Shown here piece by piece: positions 25,838 through 35,313 of a DNA stretch of 64,000 nt. The position numbers and the translations under genes were made by a program. Position 1 is the first letter of the stretch. Every line of letters starts with the position of its first letter. The notes beneath the pieces are model-generated. The model worked only from the letters and a program-made list of their open reading frames with translations. It did not search any database and was not told where the DNA came from. The DNA comes from VRUE01 sp963718755 (GTDB lineage: Bacteria; Actinomycetota; Thermoleophilia; Solirubrobacterales; 70-9): assembly GCA_963718755.1 (NCBI GenBank), contig OY970376.1:2418001-2482000 (forward strand), given 5' to 3'.

Positions 25838-26521
25838 ATGAGTGCTGAGGGGCTGGCGGAGCTTGTCGCGGAACTTCCCGACGACCTGCGGCGGCTTGCG
25901 CTCACACACTCCTCCTGGACCGAGCAGCCGGCGCACTCATACGAGCGCCTCGCTTACCTCGGCGACAGCGTCCTCGCGCTGGCCATCGCCGCGGGCATCT
26001 ACGAGCGCTTCCCCGAGGTTGCCGCGGGAGGGCTGACCAAGATCCACAACCACGCGGTCAGCGGCGTCTCCTGCGCCGAAGTTGGCCGCGAGCTGGGCGT
26101 TCCCTCGATGTTGGTCGAGGCGGAGCCCGAGGCCGAGGAGGCGATTCCGGCAAAGGTGCTGCTGGCGGGCTCACGGCCGCTGCCGGAGGTGACCGAGGCT
26201 TTGATCGGCGCCTGTTTTCTCGCCTTTGGCTTCGACCGCGTTGCGGTCGCGGTCGGCGCCGCCTTCGAGGCGCAGATCGAATTTGCCCTGGAAGCGCCGG
26301 TAGATGCCAAGTCGGCGCTGCAGGAGTTGCTCGCCCGGCGAAGGGCGCGCGTAACCTACGTCGTCATTGGCGAATCGGGCCCCGCACACCGTCGTACCTT
26401 CGAGGTGGAAGCGACTGTCGACGGCGAGCGAATCGGCGCCGGCGCCGGACGGAGCAAGAAGGCCGCGGAGCAGATGGCGGCCGAGGCGGCGCTCGAGCAC
26501 CTGGATGCTTTGGGGAGCTGA
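25838..26521 (+). CDS. rnc: Ribonuclease III with altered catalytic acids
   Basis: Double-strand-specific RNase for rRNA and mRNA processing. The N-terminal nuclease domain (residues 1-150) carries the signature as YERLAYLGDSVL and PEVTEALIGA; the C-terminal ~70 residues are a normal dsRNA-binding domain (KSALQELLARR, GRSKKAAEQMAAEAAL). Against E. coli, the catalytic Glu of LEFLGD is Ala39, the Asp of ADTVEALIG is Glu117, and the Glu/Asp of EGDL is Gly, while Asp43 and Glu120 remain. Cleavage may be slower or use altered metal binding. ATG 25838, 227 residues; it lies between acpP and smc. Confidence 0.85.
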   Translation: MSAEGLAELVAELPDDLRRLALTHSSWTEQPAHSYERLAYLGDSVLALAIAAGIYERFPEVAAGGLTKIHNHAVSGVSCAEVGRELGVPSMLVEAEPEAEEAIPAKVLLAGSRPLPEVTEALIGACFLAFGFDRVAVAVGAAFEAQIEFALEAPVDAKSALQELLARRRARVTYVVIGESGPAHRRTFEVEATVDGERIGAGAGRSKKAAEQMAAEAALEHLDALGS

Positions 26522-26569
26522 GCGGAGGTTGCGTCCGACGCAGACGCAAGCCTTCCGAGCGAGGACGAG

Positions 26570-29005
26570 ATGTATCTGAGATCGATCGAGATGAAGGGGT
26601 TCAAGTCGTTCCCCGGGCGCACCAAGCTGGAGTTCTCTCCAGGTGTCAGCGTGATCGTCGGCCCCAACGGCTCGGGCAAGTCGAACATCACCGACGCGGT
26701 CCTTTGGGCGCTTGGCGAGCAGAGCCCAGGGGCGATTCGCGGCGCCTCGATGCAGGACGTGATCTCGGCCGGAGGCCAGGGTGTGGGCCAGCGCCGCGCC
26801 GCCGAGGTCGAGGTCGTGATCGACAACTCGGAGGGCCGGGCCGCTACCGACCTCTCGGAGATCGCGATCCAGCGCACCCTCGACCGCTCCGGCGACGGCG
26901 TCTACCGGCTCAACGGCGCCCGCTGTCGTCTCGTCGACGTCGTCGAGGTCCTCTCCGACACCAATCTCGGCCGCGAGATGCACTCGGTGATCAGCCAGGG
27001 TCGGGTCGAGACGATCATCCATTCCAAACCGCGCGAACGGCGCCTGCTGATCGAGGAGGCGGCGGGTTTGGGCAAGCACCGCAAGCGCCGCCGCCGCGCC
27101 GAGCTGAAGCTGCGTGCTGCGCGCGACAACCTCGATCGCGCCCTCGATCTCGAGCGCGAGGCGCGGGCGCGGCTGCGGCCGTTGAAGCGCCAGGCGCAGG
27201 CGGCGGAGTTGGGCGCCCGGATCGAGCGCGAGGAGCTGGAGCTGCGCGGGCGCCTGGTCGCCGAGGAACTGCGTTTCGGTGCGGATCGGGCAAAAGCCGC
27301 GGAGGCGGCTGCCGAGAAGGCTCGCGCCAAGCGGGCGGCAGTGGAGAAACGCCTCGCCGAGGTCAGCGAGCGTCGCCGCGCTGCCGAGGAGCGCTTCGCC
27401 AGCCGTGACCGCGAGCGCACCCAGGCCTGGGGCATGCTGACCAAGCTGCGCGGCGAGCAGCAGCGGATCGCCCTGCGCGCCGCCTCGCTTGCCGATCGTG
27501 AGCCCGAGCTGGAGCGCGCGCTGGAGGGATTGCGGGCGGAGTTCGGCCCGCTGACGCTTGACCTTGGCTCAACCGAGGGCGCCCCGGCTGAGCGCGCGCG
27601 CAAGCTGGAGGACGAGCTGGGCGAGGTCGACGCCGGGCTTGCCGAGGCTGTCCGCGGCCTGCAGCGGGCACGCTCCTCGGAGGCGGCGGAGTCCCAGCGC
27701 GAGACCGCGCTGGGCGAGGTCCAGGCCGGTGCGGAGCGGGCGGTGCGTCACGCGCGCCGCGCCGAGGGACTGCTTGGTGAGCGCCATCGCGAGGCGCTGC
27801 GGGAGCGGGTCGCCGCCGGCGAGGCACTGCTCGACGACGTTCGTGCTTCTGCCGCAGCGGCCGCAGCGGCAGAAGCGGCGATACGCGCTCGCGTCGAGCG
27901 AATCGAAGCGAAGGTGGTCGGCAAGGAGGGCGACGGCGACGCGATCGCCGAGGAGATGCGCGAGTGCTCGCGCCAGGAGTCCGAGCTGCAGGTGGAGATG
28001 AAAGCCGCCTCCGACGAGCTGACCGAGGCCCAGGTCGAGGCTGCGCACCTGGGCGACCGCCGCGCCGAGGCGGCCAAAGAGCTGGCCTCGATCGCCGAGA
28101 GGCTGGGCGAGGAGGTCGAGCCGGCCGAGCAGGCGCTGAGCGACGAGGAGCGGGCCGACATCGATCGCAGGCTGCATCGCCTCGAGCGCCGCCGCGCCCA
28201 GATCGGGCCGGTCAACCCGCTCGCGGAGCAGGAGTACGAGGAGGCCCGTGAGCACGTCGAGGCCCTGCAGGCCCAGCGCGAGGACACCGAGCGGGGCATG
28301 CACGAGCTCGAGGCGCTGATCCGCGACATCGACCGCGAGATCGAGCGCGCCTTCGAGCAGACCTTCGAGGCGACCGCGAAGAACTTCGAGGAGATGGTCG
28401 AACACCTCTTCCCGGGCGGCCGTGGCCGTCTGCGCCGGGTGAGCCTGCGCCCGGTAAGCGACGTCGAGGAGGGTGGGGCGGAGAACGAGGACGACGAAGA
28501 GTCAGAGGAAGAAGAGCGGCAGGAGCTCGGCGTGGAGATCGAGGTCACCCCGGCCGGTAAGTCGACCCGCAAGCTCTCGCTGCTATCCGGCGGCGAGAAG
28601 TCGCTGGTAGCGCTGGCCTTCGTCTTCGCGGTCTTCCTCGCCAGGCCGTGCCCCTTCTACATCCTCGACGAGGTCGAGGCGGCCCTCGACGACGCCAACA
28701 TCGACCGCTTCCTGCAGCTGATCAGGCGCTTCTCCGATCGCGCCCAGTTCGTCATCGTCACCCACCAGAAACGGACGATGGACGCTGCCGACGTCCTCTA
28801 CGGCGTCACCATGGGTGGCGACGGAGTGACCAAAGTCGTCTCCCGTCGCTTGCCGCGCGAAGCCGAGGAGGGTGAGAGCGATCTGGAGAGTCCGCCGCCA
28901 TTCGCCGGAGTCGGCGCAGCGCAGGACGAGGCGGCGCCCGGGATACTCGGCCAGAAGCCGCCCGGCGAGCCCTCCGCCCGCGACGACTCCGCCGCCGCGG
29001 CGTAG
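26570..29005 (+). CDS. smc: Chromosome segregation SMC protein, apparently hingeless
   Basis: ABC-type ATPase of chromosome condensation. N-terminal head: YLRSIEMKGFKSF and Walker A GPNGSGKSNI (near residue 31). C-terminal head: signature LSGGEKSLVALAF (near 670), Walker B FYILDEVEAALDDANI and VTHQKRTMDAADVLYGVTM. Residues ~165-590 are Glu/Arg/Ala coiled coil. No globular hinge of the usual glycine-rich type is seen, and the total is 811 residues against about 1,150-1,200 for normal SMC. An acidic insert (about residues 632-650) sits in the C-terminal head. Followed by ftsY six bases later, the normal order. Confidence 0.88.
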   Translation: MYLRSIEMKGFKSFPGRTKLEFSPGVSVIVGPNGSGKSNITDAVLWALGEQSPGAIRGASMQDVISAGGQGVGQRRAAEVEVVIDNSEGRAATDLSEIAIQRTLDRSGDGVYRLNGARCRLVDVVEVLSDTNLGREMHSVISQGRVETIIHSKPRERRLLIEEAAGLGKHRKRRRRAELKLRAARDNLDRALDLEREARARLRPLKRQAQAAELGARIEREELELRGRLVAEELRFGADRAKAAEAAAEKARAKRAAVEKRLAEVSERRRAAEERFASRDRERTQAWGMLTKLRGEQQRIALRAASLADREPELERALEGLRAEFGPLTLDLGSTEGAPAERARKLEDELGEVDAGLAEAVRGLQRARSSEAAESQRETALGEVQAGAERAVRHARRAEGLLGERHREALRERVAAGEALLDDVRASAAAAAAAEAAIRARVERIEAKVVGKEGDGDAIAEEMRECSRQESELQVEMKAASDELTEAQVEAAHLGDRRAEAAKELASIAERLGEEVEPAEQALSDEERADIDRRLHRLERRRAQIGPVNPLAEQEYEEAREHVEALQAQREDTERGMHELEALIRDIDREIERAFEQTFEATAKNFEEMVEHLFPGGRGRLRRVSLRPVSDVEEGGAENEDDEESEEEERQELGVEIEVTPAGKSTRKLSLLSGGEKSLVALAFVFAVFLARPCPFYILDEVEAALDDANIDRFLQLIRRFSDRAQFVIVTHQKRTMDAADVLYGVTMGGDGVTKVVSRRLPREAEEGESDLESPPPFAGVGAAQDEAAPGILGQKPPGEPSARDDSAAAA

Positions 29006-29011
29006 CTCACC

Positions 29012-30010
29012 ATGGCCACCTCCTGGCAGGAGATCTTCGATCTCGGCGCGCGCGATGCGGTTGCCGCGGACACCGAGCCCGAGAGCGAGGAAGGTCGCCG
29101 CGGCGTCTTCCGCCGCCTGCGCGAGAGCCTCTCCAAAAGCCGCCAGGCGCTGATCGAGGAGGTCTCGGCCAGTCTCTTCGACCGCATCGACGAGGAGACC
29201 TGGGAGCGGCTCGAGGAGGCGCTGATTCTCGCCGACGCCGGCGCCCCGACCACCGCCGAGGTGGTCGAGCGGCTCGAGCAGGAGGTCGAGAGCGGTGCCG
29301 TCTCACCCGATGGCGAGGCGGTCCGCGAGCGCCTGATCGAGATCCTCGCCGACGTCGCCTCCAACGGGCGCCGGCCGATCGACTTGAGCGGCGAGCCGGC
29401 GGTGCTGCTGATGGTCGGCGTCAACGGCACCGGCAAGACGACGACGATCGGCAAGATCGCCTGGCACCTCTCCAAGGAATTCGGGCTCTCGGTGGTCCTC
29501 GCGGCCGGCGACACCTACCGCGCCGCCGCCGCCGAGCAACTGGCCGAGTGGGCCGAGCGGGCGGGGGCCGAACTGATCCGCTCCGAGGAGGGCGGCGACC
29601 CCGGTGCCGTCGCCTTCGACGCGATCGCCGCCGCCCGCGCCCGCGGCGCCGACGTCGTGATCGTCGATACCGCCGGCCGCCTTCACACCCAGGGCAACCT
29701 GATGGACGAGCTCTCCAAGATCCGCCGGGTGATCGCGAAGCAGATGCCCGACGCCCCGCACGAGACGCTGATCTCGATCGACGCGACGACCGGCCAGAAC
29801 GGGCTGCGCCAGGCGAAGATCTTCTCCGAGGCGGTCGAGGTCGACGGCGTCGTCCTGACTAAGCTCGACGGCACCGCCAAGGGCGGGATCGTGCTGGCGA
29901 TCGCCAACGAGCTCGAGATCCCGGTGAAGCTGATCGGCACCGGCGAGTCGCTGGAGGACCTGCGCCCCTTCGATCCCAGCGACTTCGCTCGCGCGCTGCT
30001 CGCAGACTGA
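29012..30010 (+). CDS. ftsY: Signal recognition particle receptor FtsY
   Basis: SRP GTPase that docks ribosome-SRP complexes at the membrane. A short acidic A region is followed by the N domain (SRQALIEEVSASLFDRIDEETWERLEEAL) and the G domain: GVNGTGKTTTIGKIA (G1), DTYRAAAAEQL (G2), DTAGRLHTQ (G3), TKLDGTAKGG (G4) and GTGESLEDLRPF (closing). 332 residues. The stop codon lies within the left arm of the family B repeat. Partner ffh follows. Confidence 0.95.
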   Translation: MATSWQEIFDLGARDAVAADTEPESEEGRRGVFRRLRESLSKSRQALIEEVSASLFDRIDEETWERLEEALILADAGAPTTAEVVERLEQEVESGAVSPDGEAVRERLIEILADVASNGRRPIDLSGEPAVLLMVGVNGTGKTTTIGKIAWHLSKEFGLSVVLAAGDTYRAAAAEQLAEWAERAGAELIRSEEGGDPGAVAFDAIAAARARGADVVIVDTAGRLHTQGNLMDELSKIRRVIAKQMPDAPHETLISIDATTGQNGLRQAKIFSEAVEVDGVVLTKLDGTAKGGIVLAIANELEIPVKLIGTGESLEDLRPFDPSDFARALLAD

Positions 30011-30059
30011 GCGCGGTCGAGGTTTGGTTCGGATAGCGACCCAAACCTCGACCGCGCTC
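30009..30059 (+). repeat. Family B palindromic element between ftsY and ffh (copy B2)
   Basis: A perfect 19-base stem (30009-30027 with 30041-30059) starting GAGCGCGGTCGAGG encloses the 13-base loop TTCGGATAGCGAC. The left arm includes part of the ftsY stop codon. No T-run follows, and a copy with the same loop is embedded in ribD, so a mobile palindrome is more likely than a simple terminator. It could still affect expression of ffh. Confidence 0.8.
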
Positions 30060-30076
30060 CCCTAAGCTCCGCTGCA

Positions 30077-31450
<1,374 letters not shown>

Positions 31451-31518
31451 CGTCAACCGGCGCGTCCTCAACTCCGCGTCCGGGCGTGCCGGGCTAGTCC
31501 TGTAACCTCTCGCGGCCG

Positions 31519-31773
31519 ATGGCTGTACGAATAAGACTTAGGAGGGTGGGTTCGAAGAAGAACCCCATATGGCGGATCGTCGTCGCCGACAAACGTTCCC
31601 CGCGCGACGGGCGGACGATCGAGACGATCGGCCAGTACAACCCGCAGACCGAGCCCTCGACGATCGAGCTCGACGAGGAGCGCGCGCGCCACTGGCTTGA
31701 GCACGGGGCGCAGCCCTCGGAGACGGTAGCGACGCTGCTGCGCACCAAGGGCATCGCCGCCTCCGGAACCTAG
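31519..31773 (+). CDS. rpsP: 30S ribosomal protein S16
   Basis: Small-subunit assembly protein of 84 residues, starting MAVRIRLRRVGSKKNPIWRI with the family segments DGRTIETIGQYNP and RARHWLEHGAQPSETV. The ATG at 31519 begins the rpsP-khpA-trmD cluster; the 68 bases after ffh hold no recognised site. Confidence 0.95.
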   Translation: MAVRIRLRRVGSKKNPIWRIVVADKRSPRDGRTIETIGQYNPQTEPSTIELDEERARHWLEHGAQPSETVATLLRTKGIAASGT

Positions 31774-31777
31774 CGCG

Positions 31778-32008
31778 GTGACCGAGCTACTGGAGTTCCT
31801 CGTCAGAGCCTTGGTCGAGGACCCCGACGCAGTCGAAGTCGAGGAGCTGGAAGAGGACGGGGACCTGATCTATGAGATCAGCGTCGCTGAGGACGACCTC
31901 GGGCGGGTGATCGGCAAAGGCGGCCGCGTGGCAAACGCGATCCGCACCGTCGCCAAGGCAGCCGCCGTGCGGCTCGATCGCCGTGTCATCGTCGACATCC
32001 TCGACTGA
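31778..32008 (+). CDS. khpA: KH-domain RNA-binding protein KhpA
   Basis: Small type-II KH protein (76 residues) with the GxxG loop in GRVIGKGGRVANAIRTV. Family members bind structured and small RNAs with KhpB. GTG start four bases after the rpsP stop. In many genomes rimM follows; here trmD comes next after only three bases. Confidence 0.92.
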   Translation: MTELLEFLVRALVEDPDAVEVEELEEDGDLIYEISVAEDDLGRVIGKGGRVANAIRTVAKAAAVRLDRRVIVDILD

Positions 32009-32011
32009 CGC

Positions 32012-32689
32012 TTGCGGCTCGACGTCTTCACCCTCTTCCCGGAGGCCTTCGATTGGTTCCAGTCGCAGCGCTCGGTGCAGAATGCGCTCGGCAAGGGCAA
32101 CGAGCTGCGCTTCGTCAACTACCGCGACACGACGCCACTGGGGGCGGGGCAGGTAGATGACGCGCCCTACGGCGGTGGGGCCGGGATGGTGCTGCGGGTC
32201 GACGTCGTCGATGCTGCTTTGCAGGCCTCATATGCCAATGGCGAGAACCCGCGGGTCGTTTTGCTATCGCCGACCGGGCGCCTACTCGACGATGAGCTCG
32301 CCGACGAGCTGACCCAGGAGCCACACTTGGCGCTCCTCTGCGGACGCTACGAGGGCTTCGACGAGCGGGTCCACGAGCACCTCGCCGACGACGAGGTCTC
32401 GATCGGCCGCTACGTGCTCGCCGGCGGCGAGCTGCCGGCGATGGTGCTCGCCGACGTCCTCATGCGCAAGTTGCCGGGGGCGCTCGGGCACGAGCAGAGC
32501 GCCGTTGAGGAGTCGTTCAGCCGCGTTCTGGAGGGAGCGCCGGAGTACCCGCACTACACCCGTCCGCCGACGTATCGGGGCTGGGGTGTGCCAGATGTTC
32601 TCGTCTCCGGCGACCACGAGCGGGTGCGCCAATGGCGGGCGGAGCAGAGCAGGGCGCGAGCCGAGCAGTTCGAAAAAGACTCCGAGTAG
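32012..32689 (+). CDS. trmD: tRNA (guanine-37-N1)-methyltransferase
   Basis: SPOUT-class enzyme that methylates G37 to prevent frameshifting. MRLDVFTLFPEAF start, APYGGGAGMVLRVD, SPTGRLLDDELADEL, LLCGRYEGFDERVHEHL, SIGRYVLAGGELPAMVLADVLMR (knot, usually SIGDYVL) and HYTRPPTYRGWGVPDVLVSGDH. 225 residues. A TTG start at 32012 gives the family N-terminus. No rimM lies between it and khpA. Confidence 0.94.
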   Translation: MRLDVFTLFPEAFDWFQSQRSVQNALGKGNELRFVNYRDTTPLGAGQVDDAPYGGGAGMVLRVDVVDAALQASYANGENPRVVLLSPTGRLLDDELADELTQEPHLALLCGRYEGFDERVHEHLADDEVSIGRYVLAGGELPAMVLADVLMRKLPGALGHEQSAVEESFSRVLEGAPEYPHYTRPPTYRGWGVPDVLVSGDHERVRQWRAEQSRARAEQFEKDSE

Positions 32690-32713
32690 GTACGATTCCG
32701 CCACCGCGCGGCA

Positions 32714-32740
32714 GCCGAACCCCGGCTCCGGCGGTTTTTT
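32714..32740 (+). terminator. Possible hairpin/T-run attenuator before rplS
   Basis: A GC-rich imperfect hairpin (GCCG...CGGC) is followed by six T residues at 32735-32740, in the 109-base gap between trmD and rplS. It could be a terminator or an rplS leader attenuator. The stem is imperfect. Confidence 0.4.
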
Positions 32741-32798
32741 CTCGCCCAGCGAGACGAACGAGATCTCCGGTGATCACTAGCGTGAGCGAGCAATTGAG

Positions 32799-33560
32799 AT
32801 GAGCAGCGTAATCGACAGCATCGAGCGTGGTCAGCTGAGGAAGGGCATTCCGCCCTTCGCTCCTGGCGATCGCGTGCGCGTCCACTTTCAGGTGGTTGAG
32901 GGCACTCGCCGCCGCACCCAGGTCTTCGAGGGAATCGTCCTCAAGCGCCAGGGCTCTGGCGTCCGCGAGACCTTCACCGTGCGCAAGCAGTCGTTCGGGG
33001 TTGGCGTCGAGCGAACCTTCCCGCTGCACTCGCCGAAGATCGAGAAACTCGAGATCGCCGCCCGCGGCGACGTCCGGCGAGCGAAGCTCTACTACCTGCG
33101 CGGCCGCATCGGCAAGGCGGCGCGCGTGGCCGAGCGGCGCTGGGGGATCGACGAGGAGATGATCTCGACGCCGACTGCTGCGGTTGACGCGGAGGGGGTC
33201 GCTCAGCCTGAGGACGAGACCCCTCAGGATGAGGCCCCCCAGGAGACCGCTCAGGACGAGACCTCGCAGGACGCGGGTCCTGTCGGCGCAGGGGACCCAC
33301 CTCCCCCTGCGGTAGCTGAAGCTTCCTCGGGGGAGGTCCCCCCTACGCCGCCACCCGCGTCAGAGACGTCCGGGGATGACGCTGGGGAGCCTGCGGCCGA
33401 GGATGGCGGGACGCCGGAGGACGCTGCGCCCGCCGAGGAGGAGCAGCCGGCGGCGGGTGAAGCTGAGGAGACTGCTGTCGAAGCGGAGTCGGATTCCGAT
33501 GCCGAGCCGGAGGCGGCTGCCGAGGAGTCCGGCGACGACTCCGGCGAGAAGTCAGACTGA
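32799..33560 (+). CDS. rplS: 50S ribosomal protein L19 with long acidic tail
   Basis: The first ~118 residues are a normal L19 (MSSVIDSIERGQLRKGIPPF, GDRVRVHFQVVEG, GVGVERTFPLHSPKIEKLEI, RRAKLYYLRGRIGKAARV). The remaining ~135 residues are a low-complexity tail of Glu, Ala, Asp, Pro and Gln, likely disordered. Family length is about 115, so the protein is more than doubled. Part of the tail is encoded by an imperfect palindrome (33291-33342), so repeat insertion may have helped lengthen it. Function of the tail is unknown. Confidence 0.93.
   Translation: MSSVIDSIERGQLRKGIPPFAPGDRVRVHFQVVEGTRRRTQVFEGIVLKRQGSGVRETFTVRKQSFGVGVERTFPLHSPKIEKLEIAARGDVRRAKLYYLRGRIGKAARVAERRWGIDEEMISTPTAAVDAEGVAQPEDETPQDEAPQETAQDETSQDAGPVGAGDPPPPAVAEASSGEVPPTPPPASETSGDDAGEPAAEDGGTPEDAAPAEEEQPAAGEAEETAVEAESDSDAEPEAAAEESGDDSGEKSD
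33291..33342 (+). repeat. Imperfect palindrome within the rplS tail
   Basis: GGGGACCCACCTCCCCC on the left and GGGGGAGGTCCCCC on the right pair with a two-base bulge around a loop containing AGCTGAAGCT. It lies in the proline/alanine-rich tail and keeps frame. The GC-rich outer arms recall family A, but the T/A core of that family is missing. Confidence 0.45.
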
Positions 33561-33598
33561 CCCCGCGAATCCCCAAGCCGGAAAGTCGCGCCGGCGGG

Positions 33599-34177
33599 TT
33601 GGTCGAGCTGGTCGTGATCGTCGCCCTGGCGCTGGGCCTGGCGCTGGCGATCCAGGCCTGGCTGGTCAAGCCCTACCAGATTCCCTCGCAGTCGATGGAG
33701 CCGACCCTCGACGTCGGACAGCGCGTCCTGGTGAATCGCTTCCTCTACCACTTCGCCGATCCCGGGATCGGCGACATCGTCGTCTTCCACCCGCCCAAAG
33801 GCGCCGACCTCGGGACCGAGTGCGGGGAGCAGCACGGTCCTGAAGAAGCCTGCCCAGCGCCGACGCCCGAGGAGTCGAGCCAGAACTTCATCAAGCGGAT
33901 CGTCGCCGGGCCCGGCGACACGCTGGCCGTTCGCAACGGCCACCCCGTCGTCAACGGCGTGGCGAAGACCGACGAGCCCTACACGATGCCCTGCGGCAGC
34001 AGCGGAGCCTGCAATTTGCCCAAGCCGATCACCATTCCACCCGACTACTACTTCATGATGGGCGACAACCGTGGGGCAAGTGACGACAGCCGTTTCTGGG
34101 GACCCGTCCCCCGTGACTGGATCATCGGCAAGGCCTTCGCCACCTACTGGCCGCCCGACCGGGTCGGGATCTTCTAA
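33599..34177 (+). CDS. lepB: Signal peptidase I
   Basis: Membrane-anchored serine protease that removes signal peptides. One N-terminal transmembrane helix (VIVALALGLALAIQAWLV), catalytic Ser in IPSQSMEPTL, catalytic Lys in FIKRIVAGPGDTL, and box E MGDNRGASDDSRFWGPVP. 192 residues. The TTG at 33599 is the only usual start between the rplS stop and the helix. An insert with two cysteines (ECGEQHGPEEACP) and another pair (PCGSSGAC) lie in the extracytoplasmic domain and may form disulfides. Confidence 0.92.
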   Translation: MVELVVIVALALGLALAIQAWLVKPYQIPSQSMEPTLDVGQRVLVNRFLYHFADPGIGDIVVFHPPKGADLGTECGEQHGPEEACPAPTPEESSQNFIKRIVAGPGDTLAVRNGHPVVNGVAKTDEPYTMPCGSSGACNLPKPITIPPDYYFMMGDNRGASDDSRFWGPVPRDWIIGKAFATYWPPDRVGIF

Positions 34178-34244
34178 GGCGCACAAGCGCCGCCTGGCGC
34201 GCTCGCGCCGCCTCTTCGCCTTCGACCGCGGTCTCGGCAGCCGC

Positions 34245-34838
34245 ATGGTGGCTGGTGCAGACGAGGCGGGACGGGGCTGTCTGGCCGGCCCGCTGGTAGC
34301 CGCGGCGGTCCTGCTCGACTACGAGACGCTCTCGCGCTCGGATCGGCGCGCCCTCGCCGGCCTGCACGACTCCAAGCAGATGAAACCCGAGCGCCGCGAG
34401 GAGCTGTACCCGGCGGTGCTGCGCGCCGCCAGCAGGGTCAGCGTCGTCGTCCGCTGCGCGCGCGGGATCGACAAGCGTGGCCTGCATGTGACGAACATCG
34501 AAGCGCTCGCGTGTGCGCTTGAACGGTTGGCTCCTGGCGAGGATGTGACCTGCCTGGTGGACGGGTTCTCGCTGCGCGACTGCACGGTCCGCCACCGCGC
34601 CGTGATCGAAGGCGACGGGACCAGCGCCGCGATCGCCGCCGCTTCGGTGATCGCCAAGGTGAGCCGCGACCGCTACATGCACGGTGCTGCGGCCGAGCAC
34701 CCGGGCTGGGGCTTCGAGGAGCATGTGGGTTACTCGACCCCCGAGCACCGCGCCGCGATCGAGCGCCTCGGCATCTCACCGCTCCACCGCCGCTCCTTCC
34801 AGTCGGTCGCGTATTCGCAGCTGGAGCTCGCCGGCTAG
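34245..34838 (+). CDS. rnhB: Ribonuclease HII
   Basis: Cleaves RNA in RNA-DNA hybrids, including single ribonucleotides. Catalytic acids in VAGADEAGRGCLAGPL (Asp, Glu), a third in LVDGFSLRD and a fourth in SVIAKVSRDRYM. The ATG at 34245 is the first usual start outside lepB. Coding-like sequence (RRLFAFDRGLGSR) in frame upstream suggests that the true start may be earlier, e.g. GTG 34113 overlapping lepB. The stop shares a CTAG palindrome with the convergent yraN stop. Confidence 0.9.
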   Translation: MVAGADEAGRGCLAGPLVAAAVLLDYETLSRSDRRALAGLHDSKQMKPERREELYPAVLRAASRVSVVVRCARGIDKRGLHVTNIEALACALERLAPGEDVTCLVDGFSLRDCTVRHRAVIEGDGTSAAIAAASVIAKVSRDRYMHGAAAEHPGWGFEEHVGYSTPEHRAAIERLGISPLHRRSFQSVAYSQLELAG

Positions 34839-35212
34839 AACGCGCCGAAGATGTGCTCGTAGTCGGCGATGCGGCCCGCGCGGTCGTAGGTGACGCCGAT
34901 CGCGTCGAAGCGGATCTCGGTGTAGCGAGGTAGGTCGCGGTGTTCGCCCATCCACGCGACGGCGAGGCGGCGGATGCGTTGCTGCTTGCGGAAGTCGATC
35001 GAGAGGACCGGGCGCTCTGGTCCGTAGGTTGAGCCGGCCCGGCCGGCCTTGACCTCGACGAAGACCAGGGTACGGCGGTCGAGGGCGACGAGGTCGAGCT
35101 CGCCGTGGCGGCTACGGGCATTGCGCTCGAGGACCTCCCAGCCTGCAGTGGCGAGGCGGGTCGCGACGAGGTCCTCTGCGGCCCTGCCGAGTCGCTGTCG
35201 GGTCCCGGTCAC
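34835..35212 (-). CDS. yraN: YraN/UPF0102 endonuclease-like protein
   Basis: A 125-residue protein of the UPF0102 family, which has a PD-(D/E)XK-like fold: RHGELDLVALDRRTLVFVEVKAGRAG contains the E, D and ExK residues. The N-terminal LGRAAEDLVATRLATAGWEVLERN is the family start. GTG 35212. It lies between rnhB and the comM-dprA pair, as in many bacteria. A role in DNA uptake or repair is suggested by neighbours only. Confidence 0.9.
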   Translation of the reverse strand: MTGTRQRLGRAAEDLVATRLATAGWEVLERNARSRHGELDLVALDRRTLVFVEVKAGRAGSTYGPERPVLSIDFRKQQRIRRLAVAWMGEHRDLPRYTEIRFDAIGVTYDRAGRIADYEHIFGAF

Positions 35213-35313
35213 GCGGCGAAACTAGGGCAGCCGCCGACCGCATGCCTTCGGTCACATAGTCGGTCCTGAAGATTTTCCTTCTGCGCGCCACGCGCGCGTC
35301 GAGGCAGGCCAGC

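Noticed and set aside
26171..27079. Minus-strand ORF across rnc and smc
   Set aside because: Antisense to two conserved genes, with no domain signature.
30009..30059. Family B hairpin as a simple Rho-independent terminator
   Set aside because: No T-run follows, and the same loop with matching arms occurs inside the ribD coding sequence.
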